In this document: piece by piece, positions 16,996 through 25,080 of the stretch
Layout of the letters: every line of letters starts with the position of its first letter
How positions within the stretch are numbered: the stretch's first letter is position 1
Assembly: GCA_964552945.1 (NCBI GenBank)
Contig: CAZKIP010000004.1
Coordinates: 1-64,000, forward strand
Reading direction: 5' to 3'
Length of the DNA stretch: 64,000 nucleotides
Source: CAZEAB01 sp964552945
Lineage (GTDB): Archaea > Nanobdellota > Nanobdellia > Woesearchaeales > GW2011-AR9
The notes under the pieces: model-generated
The model's input: only the letters and a program-made list of their open reading frames with translations
Database searches by the model: none
Told to the model about the DNA's origin: nothing
Position numbers and translations under genes: made by a program

Positions 16996-17811
16996 TTATA
17001 GAACTTTAACTTTTCCTGGTTGAATTTGAAAAATTTCCCCATTTTTTAACATTACTTTAATTATATTTTCAGTGTCTTCTAAAGTAGAACGTTCAATAAT
17101 TTCTTCAATTAATACTCCATCTCCAGTATCTAATTCCAGAATAAGTGAATTTATTTTTTGAAAAGGAAGTAAGTTATCTTCTTCAATCTCTTCCTCTATT
17201 TTTTCATTCAATTCTTTGTTTTCTTCTTTAGTAGATTCTACTTTAATTTTAACTTCATTTTTTGTATTTAATTTGTTTTTTTCTATATTGTTTGTTTCAA
17301 TCTTTTCAGTTTTAATATCTCCTTTTTCAAACCCATTTTCTTCAATTATACTATTTTTAATTACTTCTTTTTTTAATTCTTCTTCAGCAGGTTCAATATT
17401 TTTTTCCAATAAATTATTTTTTAGTTCTAATGATCTTAATTTTAACCATAAAGGATTTTTTTTCTTAATTATTTCTGGAGAAATATATTTTTCCTCATTA
17501 AACATTCTTACTTTACCAATAACTAAAATTATTTCACCTATTTGAAGAGTTTCAATGGATTTGTTTTCTTCAAAAGATCTAACAATTATTTTTCCTGTTC
17601 CATCTTCAAGTAGAATGTTAGTAATTGAACCTACTTTTTCTTTATTAATAATAATTCCAATCAAATTTAATCTATAAATTTTTTTTTTATCAGAAGTGAA
17701 AAGGTAATTAGGTGAATCATCATCTCCTTTAACCAATTCTCCTTTTATTACCCCATTAAGAGATAATTTGCAAGCTACTTGCCTAACAAAAGAAGGGGAT
17801 TTATTTACCAT
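16996..17811 (-). CDS. RPA-like OB-fold protein (possible RPA32-type subunit)
   Basis: A 271-residue protein in three parts: an OB-fold (about 25-120, with the RLNLIGIIINKEKV...LLEDGTGKIIVRSF pattern typical of RPA2/RPA-like strands), a highly acidic/basic low-complexity linker (about 140-215) and a C-terminal winged-helix-like segment (about 215-271). That order is the one of RPA32. It sits 45 bases after MCM on the same strand, so a role in single-strand DNA handling at forks is likely. Single-strand binding is inferred. Confidence 0.72.
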   Translation of the reverse strand: MVNKSPSFVRQVACKLSLNGVIKGELVKGDDDSPNYLFTSDKKKIYRLNLIGIIINKEKVGSITNILLEDGTGKIIVRSFEENKSIETLQIGEIILVIGKVRMFNEEKYISPEIIKKKNPLWLKLRSLELKNNLLEKNIEPAEEELKKEVIKNSIIEENGFEKGDIKTEKIETNNIEKNKLNTKNEVKIKVESTKEENKELNEKIEEEIEEDNLLPFQKINSLILELDTGDGVLIEEIIERSTLEDTENIIKVMLKNGEIFQIQPGKVKVL

Positions 17812-17856
17812 TTATGCTTACCACCTCTTCTAATTAAAAATAATTGTTGTACTGCA

Positions 17857-19878
17857 TCATAATTTTTGGATAAACCCTTTCTTAGGTTCAAAGATGTCTC
17901 CCGTACGACGCAATTTCTCTAAACTTTCTTCAGCTTTTTCTTTAGGAATATTTTTTTGTTCAGCAGCTTCTAAAATTGATTCAATGGGTATTACTTTAGT
18001 TGAAAGTTCATTTTCTAAAGAGGTAATAACTTCTTTTAATGAGCTAATACTTCCTCTTTGAGTAGCCGTAATTCTTCCACCAAGCCTATCAATATCAATT
18101 TTTCCAGTTTCATTGTCTTTAGCTATTTGATTTAAACAATAATCAACAAGTTCAATGGCTTTTTGAGCATCTTTCTTAGTAACTTTTTTTGATAATCTAA
18201 TTTTTGCAGCAGCTTCAGCTAATCTTACAAGTCCTTCAAGTTGTCTTGCTGTAATTGGAATACTTTTTACACCGCCTTCATCACTTTTTGAAGAGTGTCT
18301 CATTGTAATATAATATTCTTTAATTTCATCGATGGCCGCATCGGTCATTTTTGGAGTAATTTTTTTACGAATGTAAGCATAATATTTTCTCATTAATTCA
18401 GAGGGAATTTCAGAAACAGCTTTTTCAGGATCTTTGTGAAAACTAAGAATAAAAGCTGCTGTTCTTTCATCTTTTTCTTTGTTTGGTAAATCTTTTACTG
18501 GAAAAATTAAATCAAATCTGTTAATCAAAGTAGGGGGTAAATTAATTTGGTTTGCAATTAAATCGTAGGGATCAAATCTACCAAACTTTGGGTTTGCCGC
18601 TGCTAAAACTGTTGTTTCACATCTTAAAGTAGCTTGAATGTTTGCTTTCGCTATACTAATTGTTTGCTGTTCAAGAGCTTCGTGAAGAGCGGACCTATCT
18701 TCTTTACCCATTTTATCTAGCTCGTCAATAATTGCAAAACCATTATTTGCTAAAACAAGTGTTCCTGCTTCAAGGCTCCATCCTCCCAAAAATTCATCTT
18801 TTACTACAGAAGCTGTAAGTCCTGCTCCTGTAGCCCCTTTACCGCTGGTAAATCTTGATTTTGGAGCAATTTTACTCATCCGTTTTAACAACTGAGATTT
18901 TCCTGAACCAGGATCTCCAATTAGAAGCATGTGCATATCTCCTCTAGTGATAACTCCATCTGGTCTTACTTTACGACAACCTCCCGCTAATTGCAATACT
19001 AAAGCTTCCTTAATTTTATCATGACCATAAATGGAAGGAGCTAAACTTTTAGCCAAATGGTTAATTACATTTTCTTTCTTTGCAATTTCTTGAATTTGTT
19101 CCATTTCTTCATCGGAAATTTTCATATCAAACAAAGTGTCATCTAAAGGTTCTGTGTAATTTGATTCAACAACTAAATCATATTTGGTAGATTGGCCACC
19201 AGAACGAAGGGTAATAGGCAATTCTGTAATTATCCCAGATACTTTAACTTTAGTTCCTGGACTACTTCTTCTGTCAGATAAAGGTGAAACTAAATCATCT
19301 TTAAGAAAAATGTTAATTCTTTTTGGTTGAGAACCATCTAAATCATCAGCAGATTCTTCCAAGACCATTCCTTGTCCATCAACTAGCTCTTTAGAAATTT
19401 CTTTAAATTTGCCTTTTCTACCACATCCACATCTACTTGGTTCTTTAAATTTTTTATCTAGTTGTAAAACATTCAAAATGTTTCCACAAGAAGGACATTC
19501 AAACTTTGCAGCGGTTACATGAGGCCTAACATCTGATTTCTGTCTAACAATTCCTTCACACCAAATTAGTTTTTCTAGGTGTTTACTTCTAATCTCACTT
19601 ATCATAATTTTTTGAGAATCAGGCAAATTAATGAACCTTACAGTAAATTTTTTTAATTTTTTAGGAAGATCAAAATCTCGAATGGCAATTTCAGCTGCTT
19701 TAATTAGTTCTTCTGGTTTATCAAGAATTTCTTCAGCAATTTCTGTGTTAAATTTGATCAATTCAGAGAAATCAAGTAAAATAAATTCCAAACCTTTCCT
19801 TACGGATTCAAGAAGTTGAGGGTAATAATTCTGTACAATGAATTCTCTAAAAGTTTTTATCTGTTCATCAACTTCCAT
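17857..19878 (-). CDS. mcm: Replicative DNA helicase MCM
   Basis: Hexameric 3'-5' helicase loaded at the origin by Orc1/Cdc6. The 673-residue protein has the N-terminal domain with a zinc site (CPSC...CGCG, about 126-155), Walker A GDPGSGKSQ (near 320), Walker B IIDELDKM (near 380), the arginine finger segment INRFDLIF (near 455) and a C-terminal winged helix (about 600-673). No intein. The usual archaeal length is kept. Upstream of the RPA-like gene. Confidence 0.96.
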   Translation of the reverse strand: MEVDEQIKTFREFIVQNYYPQLLESVRKGLEFILLDFSELIKFNTEIAEEILDKPEELIKAAEIAIRDFDLPKKLKKFTVRFINLPDSQKIMISEIRSKHLEKLIWCEGIVRQKSDVRPHVTAAKFECPSCGNILNVLQLDKKFKEPSRCGCGRKGKFKEISKELVDGQGMVLEESADDLDGSQPKRINIFLKDDLVSPLSDRRSSPGTKVKVSGIITELPITLRSGGQSTKYDLVVESNYTEPLDDTLFDMKISDEEMEQIQEIAKKENVINHLAKSLAPSIYGHDKIKEALVLQLAGGCRKVRPDGVITRGDMHMLLIGDPGSGKSQLLKRMSKIAPKSRFTSGKGATGAGLTASVVKDEFLGGWSLEAGTLVLANNGFAIIDELDKMGKEDRSALHEALEQQTISIAKANIQATLRCETTVLAAANPKFGRFDPYDLIANQINLPPTLINRFDLIFPVKDLPNKEKDERTAAFILSFHKDPEKAVSEIPSELMRKYYAYIRKKITPKMTDAAIDEIKEYYITMRHSSKSDEGGVKSIPITARQLEGLVRLAEAAAKIRLSKKVTKKDAQKAIELVDYCLNQIAKDNETGKIDIDRLGGRITATQRGSISSLKEVITSLENELSTKVIPIESILEAAEQKNIPKEKAEESLEKLRRTGDIFEPKKGFIQKL

Positions 19879-19971
19879 ATTCTCAACCCCAGAATTTTGG
19901 GGATTTGGTTATATTTAAAGATTTAGGTTTGTGTTAAGTAGAATCTTAAAAGTTAAATAAAAATTAAAAAA

Positions 19972-20532
19972 TTACTTATTAAGAACCTTTTTTAGGTTTT
20001 CAATAAGTTTATCTGTGGCTTCATGAACTTGTCCTTCAGTTTTAGTTCCAGTACAAACTATTTTTCCATTACTGAATAAGAGAAATGTAGCGTTGGTTCC
20101 TTTCAACTTATGTACCAATCCTGGAAATTGTTCAGGTTCATATTCAGTATTTGGAAGTTTTACTCCTAAAGTATTTAGGTTAAGATCCATTCCAATACTA
20201 CCACTGGCAACTATATTTTGGACAGTTATTTCAGGTTTAATGGTAACAATTATGTCCATTTTTTTAAGACTCTTAATAATGCTTAAAATACTTTTATCAA
20301 CATCTTCAAGAGTTCTAGCTCCCGTACAAACAACTTTTCCACTTGAGAAGATTAAAGCTGAAGTTTTTGGATTCTTAATTCTAAGTACCAATCCGGGGAA
20401 TTGTTCAGGATTATACTCCGTATTTGGTAGAGTAGCTGCCATCTTTTCTAAAGGAATATCTTTTTCAAGAGCTGTAGAAACAACGATGTTTACTATACGA
20501 ATATTTTTTTCTTCTTTTTGTTTTTTTGCCAT
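19972..20532 (-). CDS. tbp: TATA-box binding protein TBP
   Basis: General transcription factor that binds the TATA box and recruits TFB. The 186-residue protein is two direct repeats of about 90 residues; each has LPNTEY(N/E)PEQFPGLV and a GK(V/I)VCTG(A/T) segment, forming the saddle. Length is typical. TATA-like sequences lie at about 20579-20590 and 20615-20628, and an ORB-like element further upstream. Confidence 0.96.
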   Translation of the reverse strand: MAKKQKEEKNIRIVNIVVSTALEKDIPLEKMAATLPNTEYNPEQFPGLVLRIKNPKTSALIFSSGKVVCTGARTLEDVDKSILSIIKSLKKMDIIVTIKPEITVQNIVASGSIGMDLNLNTLGVKLPNTEYEPEQFPGLVHKLKGTNATFLLFSNGKIVCTGTKTEGQVHEATDKLIENLKKVLNK

Positions 20533-20639
20533 AATAAAAACCCCCTGTTCTTATTTTTATTTATAAATGAAGCAGTACTATTTAAATATTGCCTTTATAA
20601 AACAAGTTTTTGGCCATTTATATACCCTTTGATTAATGA

Positions 20640-20664
20640 CTACCCCTTCATTTCCTTTGGAAAA
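20640..20664 (-). promoter_or_regulatory. ORB-like element upstream of TBP
   Basis: On the minus strand: TTTTCCAAAGGAAATG followed by AAGGGGTAG. It matches the left-flank origin ORB at 22 of 25 positions, including the dyad and the G-run. It lies about 108 bases upstream of the TBP start and about 4.6 kb from the right edge of the origin region, in an intergenic region. Confidence 0.78.
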
Positions 20665-20719
20665 AGGTGAAAATAAAGGTAAATCTCTCTGCAGTAGAAA
20701 TGAAAAAAAGTTTTTATTT

Positions 20720-21676
20720 TCAATTACCAACATACTTATCATAAATTGAAATTGCTTTTTCTTTCGAGTCTGCTTTAATTAAAGCTCTTCCATCCCTGAA
20801 AAGAGTTATTTCTTTAAACTTCAATAAGTCTTCTTCTTCCTTAACTTCACCTATTTTTTCCAATTTCTCTTTAATTCTTGTAAAATCTAACTTTTTTCCT
20901 CTTATTTGGAATTTTCCAGTAGAACAGAACCTAATTTCCCTAATTATTTCCTTTTTGTTAAGATAAAGGTAATTTTCTTGACAAGTTTGGCAGTTAGGAT
21001 TTTTGTTTATTACCAACTTTTTTAATTCTGGTTGCCAAATATCATAATAGTACAAATAGGAGTTGTTAAGTTCATTTAGAAGTATTTTTAAAGTTAAATT
21101 GACTTGCAAAGCAGCTATAGAGTAGGTAATTGTGTTCAACACTCCTATAGTATCACACGTATCTAAATTTGCTTCTTGCAAGAAACACTTTAAACAAGGC
21201 CCTTCTGGAAAAATTGGGAAGACATATCCCTTCTTTTGAATAGCAGCAGCATAAATCCATTTTATTTTATTTTTCTTACAAAAATCGTTTAAAAGAAACC
21301 TAGTTTGTAAATTGTCAGTACAATCTAAGATTAATGAATATTCTTTAAGTAGAGAAATATTTTCTTGATTCAGATGAATTGATTCAGATTTAATATTTAA
21401 TTGGGAATTTATCTTTTTTAATTTATCTTTAGCAGTTTCAGCTTTACCTTTACCAAGATCTTCTTCATTAAACAGAGATTGTCTTTGTAAATTGGATAGT
21501 TCTATAACATCTCTATCAATTAGAAGAAGTTCACCAACTCCAGTTCTAGCAAGAAGGTCAGCAGCTACAGTTCCTAAAGCACCAACTCCAACAATAGCTA
21601 TTTTAGAGTTTGAAATTTTATTTTGTCCTTCTTCTCCAAGTTGGAGAATTTGCCGTGAAAATCGCTCTTCATCCAT
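20720..21676 (-). CDS. E1-like (ThiF/MoeB/UbaA) adenylyltransferase
   Basis: Activates the C-terminus of a ubiquitin-like sulfur carrier by adenylation. The 318-residue protein starts with the E1 pattern RFSRQILQLGEEGQ, a nucleotide loop GVGALG (30-35), DRD (54-56) and NLQRQ (62-66). Zinc cysteines are CxxC at 161/164 and 229/232, and C174 (DTCDT) is the candidate catalytic cysteine. Residues about 240-318 are an extra lysine-rich domain. It overlaps the thiolase gene by eight bases, and the carrier protein is encoded just upstream, so all three work together. Confidence 0.88.
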   Translation of the reverse strand: MDEERFSRQILQLGEEGQNKISNSKIAIVGVGALGTVAADLLARTGVGELLLIDRDVIELSNLQRQSLFNEEDLGKGKAETAKDKLKKINSQLNIKSESIHLNQENISLLKEYSLILDCTDNLQTRFLLNDFCKKNKIKWIYAAAIQKKGYVFPIFPEGPCLKCFLQEANLDTCDTIGVLNTITYSIAALQVNLTLKILLNELNNSYLYYYDIWQPELKKLVINKNPNCQTCQENYLYLNKKEIIREIRFCSTGKFQIRGKKLDFTRIKEKLEKIGEVKEEEDLLKFKEITLFRDGRALIKADSKEKAISIYDKYVGN

Positions 21677-22601
21677 TTTTTAATATTTTAACTAATTTAC
21701 AAGAATTACATCTTTCTTTACTAGCAGGTTCCCCACAATCTTTACAGGAATTTATTGGTTGATAACTTTCTTGAGCTTTATCTTTAATTAAAGGAAGTAA
21801 TTCTAAGAAAGAATTAATAACTCCTTGTTTGGTTCCTTTGTATTTGTTTTCAAATTCATTCAACATATCTCTCACTTGAATTCTAAATCCTTCAGTTGCA
21901 TAGGGACATTCAGAAAATTTTACTTGAAATTTTTTAAGTAAGGTGTAAAGTTTAGTTTCTTTCTCAGTACAAAAATAAAGTGGTTTAACTCTTTGAATAA
22001 AAGCAGAATTTTCTTTAACTCCCGAGATAGGACCAAGATTGGCTGAAAGTTTAGTATTGGCTTTGAAAATGTTCATGACAATAGCCTGAGCTTCATCATC
22101 AAGATTATGTCCGGTAATTACTTTTGTTGCTTGATATTTTTTTGCGTACTTGTTTAAGAGGTAGCGTCTCCATACACCACAAATGTTGCATGGTTTCTTT
22201 TTAGTATCTTTATTTATTAAAGGGTAAGCTTCATCTAGGGTGTAACTAAATTCTTCTTTACTACTTACTTCCTTTAATTCAATTTGATGTTCTTGACAAA
22301 ACTCTCTTAAATCTGCAATGGTTTCTTCTCTGTAGTTAGCAATCCCTTCATCAACGACTAGAGCAAAGATTTTGTTAGAACAATTGTTTTTTTCTAAATA
22401 TTTTTTTGTTAAATATAAAATTGTAAGAGAATCCTTCCCTCCAGAAGCAGCAATACAAATGGTATCATCTCTATCAATAAGTTGGTATTTTTTGATAGTT
22501 TTGAAAACTTTTTCTTCAAAATAGTTTATGAAGTGTAATTTACATAGAGAACCATGTTGCAAAGTAATTACTGCTGTTTTATCACATTTATGGCATTGCA
22601 T
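21669..22601 (-). CDS. ttuA: tRNA 2-thiolation enzyme, Ncs6/TtuA family
   Basis: PP-loop ATPase predicted to adenylate and thiolate a tRNA uridine, with sulfur delivered by the neighbouring carrier. The 310-residue protein has an N-terminal zinc pair (CHKC), the PP-loop ASGGKDSL, the central CNICGVWRR motif (metal/Fe-S cysteines), a TGHNLDDEAQ segment and a C-terminal CKDCG...CNSC zinc site. The ATG at 22601 follows the carrier's stop codon; a GTG at 22613 would overlap it. TtuA (s2T54) and Ncs6 (s2U34) subtypes cannot be separated here. Confidence 0.9.
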   Translation of the reverse strand: MQCHKCDKTAVITLQHGSLCKLHFINYFEEKVFKTIKKYQLIDRDDTICIAASGGKDSLTILYLTKKYLEKNNCSNKIFALVVDEGIANYREETIADLREFCQEHQIELKEVSSKEEFSYTLDEAYPLINKDTKKKPCNICGVWRRYLLNKYAKKYQATKVITGHNLDDEAQAIVMNIFKANTKLSANLGPISGVKENSAFIQRVKPLYFCTEKETKLYTLLKKFQVKFSECPYATEGFRIQVRDMLNEFENKYKGTKQGVINSFLELLPLIKDKAQESYQPINSCKDCGEPASKERCNSCKLVKILKNG

Positions 22602-22602
22602 T

Positions 22603-22803
22603 TTATCCCCCACTCACAACACTGAGAATTTCTAACTGGTCTTTTGGGTTAAGAGGAATATCTTCTGTTAGAACTTCATTATTTCTAGTAACTAGAACGG
22701 TTTCTGGATTAATTTCTAGTTGTTGAAGTAAGTCTAGGACCACTTTTCCTTTAAATTCTATTTTTGAACTTCCAGTAAGTTCATTTTTTACAATTAGTTC
22801 CAT
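22603..22803 (-). CDS. Ubiquitin-like sulfur carrier / small archaeal modifier (TtuB/SAMP type)
   Basis: A 66-residue beta-grasp protein ending in Ser-Gly-Gly, the hallmark of ThiS/MoaD/TtuB/Urm1 proteins whose C-terminus becomes a thiocarboxylate. It contains the usual VLVTRNNEVL and LNPKDQLEILSVVSGG segments. First gene of the operon with the thiolase and E1-like enzyme, which strongly supports a tRNA-thiolation carrier; protein conjugation (SAMP-like) is also possible. Confidence 0.88.
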   Translation of the reverse strand: MELIVKNELTGSSKIEFKGKVVLDLLQQLEINPETVLVTRNNEVLTEDIPLNPKDQLEILSVVSGG

Positions 22804-22893
22804 TTTGTCTCCTAATGAGGCAATTGTTAATTAAGGAGCGTTTTTTATAAAAGTTAGGGTTGTTTTTTTAAATGATGCTTCATTTCTTAATTT

Positions 22894-23124
22894 ATGAAAT
22901 TTGAAAAAGTTTTGTTGAGTAAGGAACTCCTTAATGAATTAAAATTGAGAAAAATAAATAATGAGGATACTTATGAGGAAATTATTTTTGATTTACTTGA
23001 AGATTCTAAAGAACTGTCTAAGGAAACTCTTGATGACATAGAACAATCTAAAAAAGATTTTAATGATGGAAAAATACATACTCTTGATGAAATTGAGAAA
23101 GAAATTGGGTATAAAAATGGATAA
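22894..23124 (+). CDS. Antitoxin-like protein without an adjacent toxin
   Basis: A 76-residue acidic protein. The first 25 residues look like a ribbon-helix-helix start (KFEKVLLSKELLNELKLRK), and the end (LDDIEQSKKDFNDGKIHTLDEIEKEIGY) resembles the toxin-wrapping tail of archaeal RelB/VapB-type antitoxins. No RelE/ParE/PIN gene follows; instead it overlaps RNase P p30 by eight bases. Either an orphan antitoxin or a regulator; function unproven. Confidence 0.6.
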   Translation: MKFEKVLLSKELLNELKLRKINNEDTYEEIIFDLLEDSKELSKETLDDIEQSKKDFNDGKIHTLDEIEKEIGYKNG

Positions 23125-23629
23125 TTATCTTTTAATGGAATATAGTAAAGAATTGGAACAATATAGTAAAGAATTAGGTTTTAATAAAACTTTTTTCAAA
23201 AATGATTTTGTTATTATTAAAGAAGATGATAAAAGAAAATTGTTGAAACTTATTAACAAAATAAAACAAAAAATAATTTATGTTCCTAGAACTGAAGAAA
23301 TGGCAAGGTTTGCTTTAGAAAAAACTAAAGTGGATATGGTTATAGGTATTGAGAAGATTAATCCAAAAGATAGCGTTCATTATGTTAGGGGAGGATTGGA
23401 CCAAATTACTTGTAAAATTGCTCGTGATAAGGGTAAAAAAATTGTTTTTTCTTTTTCAGATATTTTGAATGCTAAGAAAAGGGAGAGATTGTTAGCAAGG
23501 ATGAAATTAAATCTTAAATTATGTAAGAAGTATAAGGTTGATGTGGTGTTTAGTAATTTTTCTTCTTCTAAAGAAACGATGAGATCAAGGAAAGATTTAG
23601 AAGCATTCTTAAGAGTTGTTGGGAAGTAG
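23117..23629 (+). CDS. rnp3: Ribonuclease P protein component 3 (Rpp30/p30)
   Basis: Protein subunit of archaeal RNase P, which trims tRNA 5' leaders; p30 pairs with Pop5. The 170-residue protein shows a TIM-barrel-like p30 pattern: MVIGIEK, VHYVRGGLDQITCKIARDKG, the SFSDIL segment, and RMKLNLKLCKKYKV with FSNFSSS. It is shorter than the usual 200-210 residues. The ATG at 23117 is chosen because the longer frame lies inside the upstream gene; the eight-base overlap suggests coupling. Confidence 0.85.
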   Translation: MDNYLLMEYSKELEQYSKELGFNKTFFKNDFVIIKEDDKRKLLKLINKIKQKIIYVPRTEEMARFALEKTKVDMVIGIEKINPKDSVHYVRGGLDQITCKIARDKGKKIVFSFSDILNAKKRERLLARMKLNLKLCKKYKVDVVFSNFSSSKETMRSRKDLEAFLRVVGK

Positions 23630-23660
23630 AATATCCCTAATTACTTTAAAGTAACAAAAT

Positions 23661-23671
23661 CTTTAAATAAA
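23661..23671 (+). promoter_or_regulatory. TATA box at the start of the surface-protein region
   Basis: CTTTAAATAAA centred about 26 bases before the ATG at 23692; leaderless start expected. Confidence 0.5.
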
Positions 23672-23691
23672 TCCCGCTGTTTTTAGTTAAA

Positions 23692-25080
23692 ATGAAGAGA
23701 TTAGAAAGGTTTCTACCTGAAAATATAGTTTTATCCTCTAATGGAACTCTTTGCCAACATAGCGATTATTATGGGGCTTTATTGAAATTAGAAGGGGCTC
23801 TTAAAAATGAAAAAACTCATTCTTTAGTTATTGAAGTTCTCATTGATAACTTTTTTGTTCCAAATTATAAAACCAAGAAGAAAAAGTTGAATGATTGGGT
23901 AAGAAGTATGTTGCAAAAGGAAGAAGTTCTTCCCGGTTCAAGAACTCTTGACAAATTGATTGAAAAGTTTTCAGAAGAAAAAATATGGGTTGATAGGTGT
24001 CATAAGGAGGGTTATAGCACTTCTGAAAAAGATTCTTTTAAGAGAAGGTTAGATCAAAAAATGAGCGATGCCAGGGAATATGGCAGTTTATTACAAAGAT
24101 TACTATTTAGGTTAAGACCACAAAAAACTTCTTTCACAGACGTTTCAAGTTATCTTGCTGTACATAATAATTTAGTTTCTGCTATTGGAAAGGGTTTTTC
24201 TAAAGCTAAAGCAAATTTTGAAGAAACTATGGGTGAATTATCTTTTGAAGGAGAGGAAATTGAAGAAGCATCCTTCTTTTACAGAGGGGAGAAACATTTC
24301 TCTACCAAAGAATTTGTTAAAGAATGGAAAAGAGTGGGAGACTCCTTGGACAATTTAGAAAATTTATCAAAAGGAAAAAAGAGTTTTAAATTACCTTCCA
24401 TCTCCTTACCAGGAAAATATCATTTGAGAAAAATATTTGAAGTGGGTTTAGTTGGAGTGGCTTTATTTGGGGCACTTTATGTTTTGCCTGGAGTAAGATA
24501 CAAATTAGGATTACCTTTAACTTCTAAAGAAAAAGTTGAAGCTCTTTATGAAGACGGGAAGTATCAAGAATCTATTAGTGCTCTTAGTTTTAAAAAAATG
24601 TCAAAAGGATATTTTCACCATTGGCATGCAAAAAATGAATTGAAAATGTTCAGAGATTATCTTAATAATTCTACCAATCCAAAAGAATCCTTTTCAAATG
24701 CAAAAATAACTCTTAATTTAACAGGAGTTCATTTAGCGATTTCTGGAGATTTAGAAGAAGATAAAAGATTTTTATTTTCGATTGGTTATATTAAATTTAA
24801 TGGTTTTGTTAAAAACTATAATGGCAATAATAGTTCTGGAGCGGCTGCGAGAACTCATCTCTCTCATTTGTTTTCTGAAAGTGAGAGGGAACCCGAAGAA
24901 CAAGAACTTTATGATTTGGTTAAAGACAGAGATGTTTTTCATGTGGGGACTTTTGACGATAAAGTTCTCTTTTTAGCAAGAAAAGGAAACGATGATTGTC
25001 ATAAAATAACTTATAAGATGGAACAAAAAGGAGGGAAGTATCTCGTACGTACTATAGTTTTTAAAGATGTCTCTCGTTAA
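23692..25080 (+). CDS. Hypothetical single-pass membrane protein
   Basis: A 462-residue protein of no family I recognise. The first 250 residues are charged, mostly helical and lack a signal peptide. One hydrophobic segment follows at about 249-268 (VGLVGVALFGALYVLPG). The remainder begins with a TPR-like helix pair (KVEALYEDGKYQESISAL) and ends in a mixed region with LFLARKGNDDC. The 3' end overlaps the next gene by 14 bases. It probably acts at the membrane together with the following secreted protein. Confidence 0.6.
   Translation: MKRLERFLPENIVLSSNGTLCQHSDYYGALLKLEGALKNEKTHSLVIEVLIDNFFVPNYKTKKKKLNDWVRSMLQKEEVLPGSRTLDKLIEKFSEEKIWVDRCHKEGYSTSEKDSFKRRLDQKMSDAREYGSLLQRLLFRLRPQKTSFTDVSSYLAVHNNLVSAIGKGFSKAKANFEETMGELSFEGEEIEEASFFYRGEKHFSTKEFVKEWKRVGDSLDNLENLSKGKKSFKLPSISLPGKYHLRKIFEVGLVGVALFGALYVLPGVRYKLGLPLTSKEKVEALYEDGKYQESISALSFKKMSKGYFHHWHAKNELKMFRDYLNNSTNPKESFSNAKITLNLTGVHLAISGDLEEDKRFLFSIGYIKFNGFVKNYNGNNSSGAAARTHLSHLFSESEREPEEQELYDLVKDRDVFHVGTFDDKVLFLARKGNDDCHKITYKMEQKGGKYLVRTIVFKDVSR

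Noticed and set aside
20093..20566. 157-residue plus-strand frame opposite TBP
   Set aside because: Antisense shadow; TBP is unmistakable on the minus strand.
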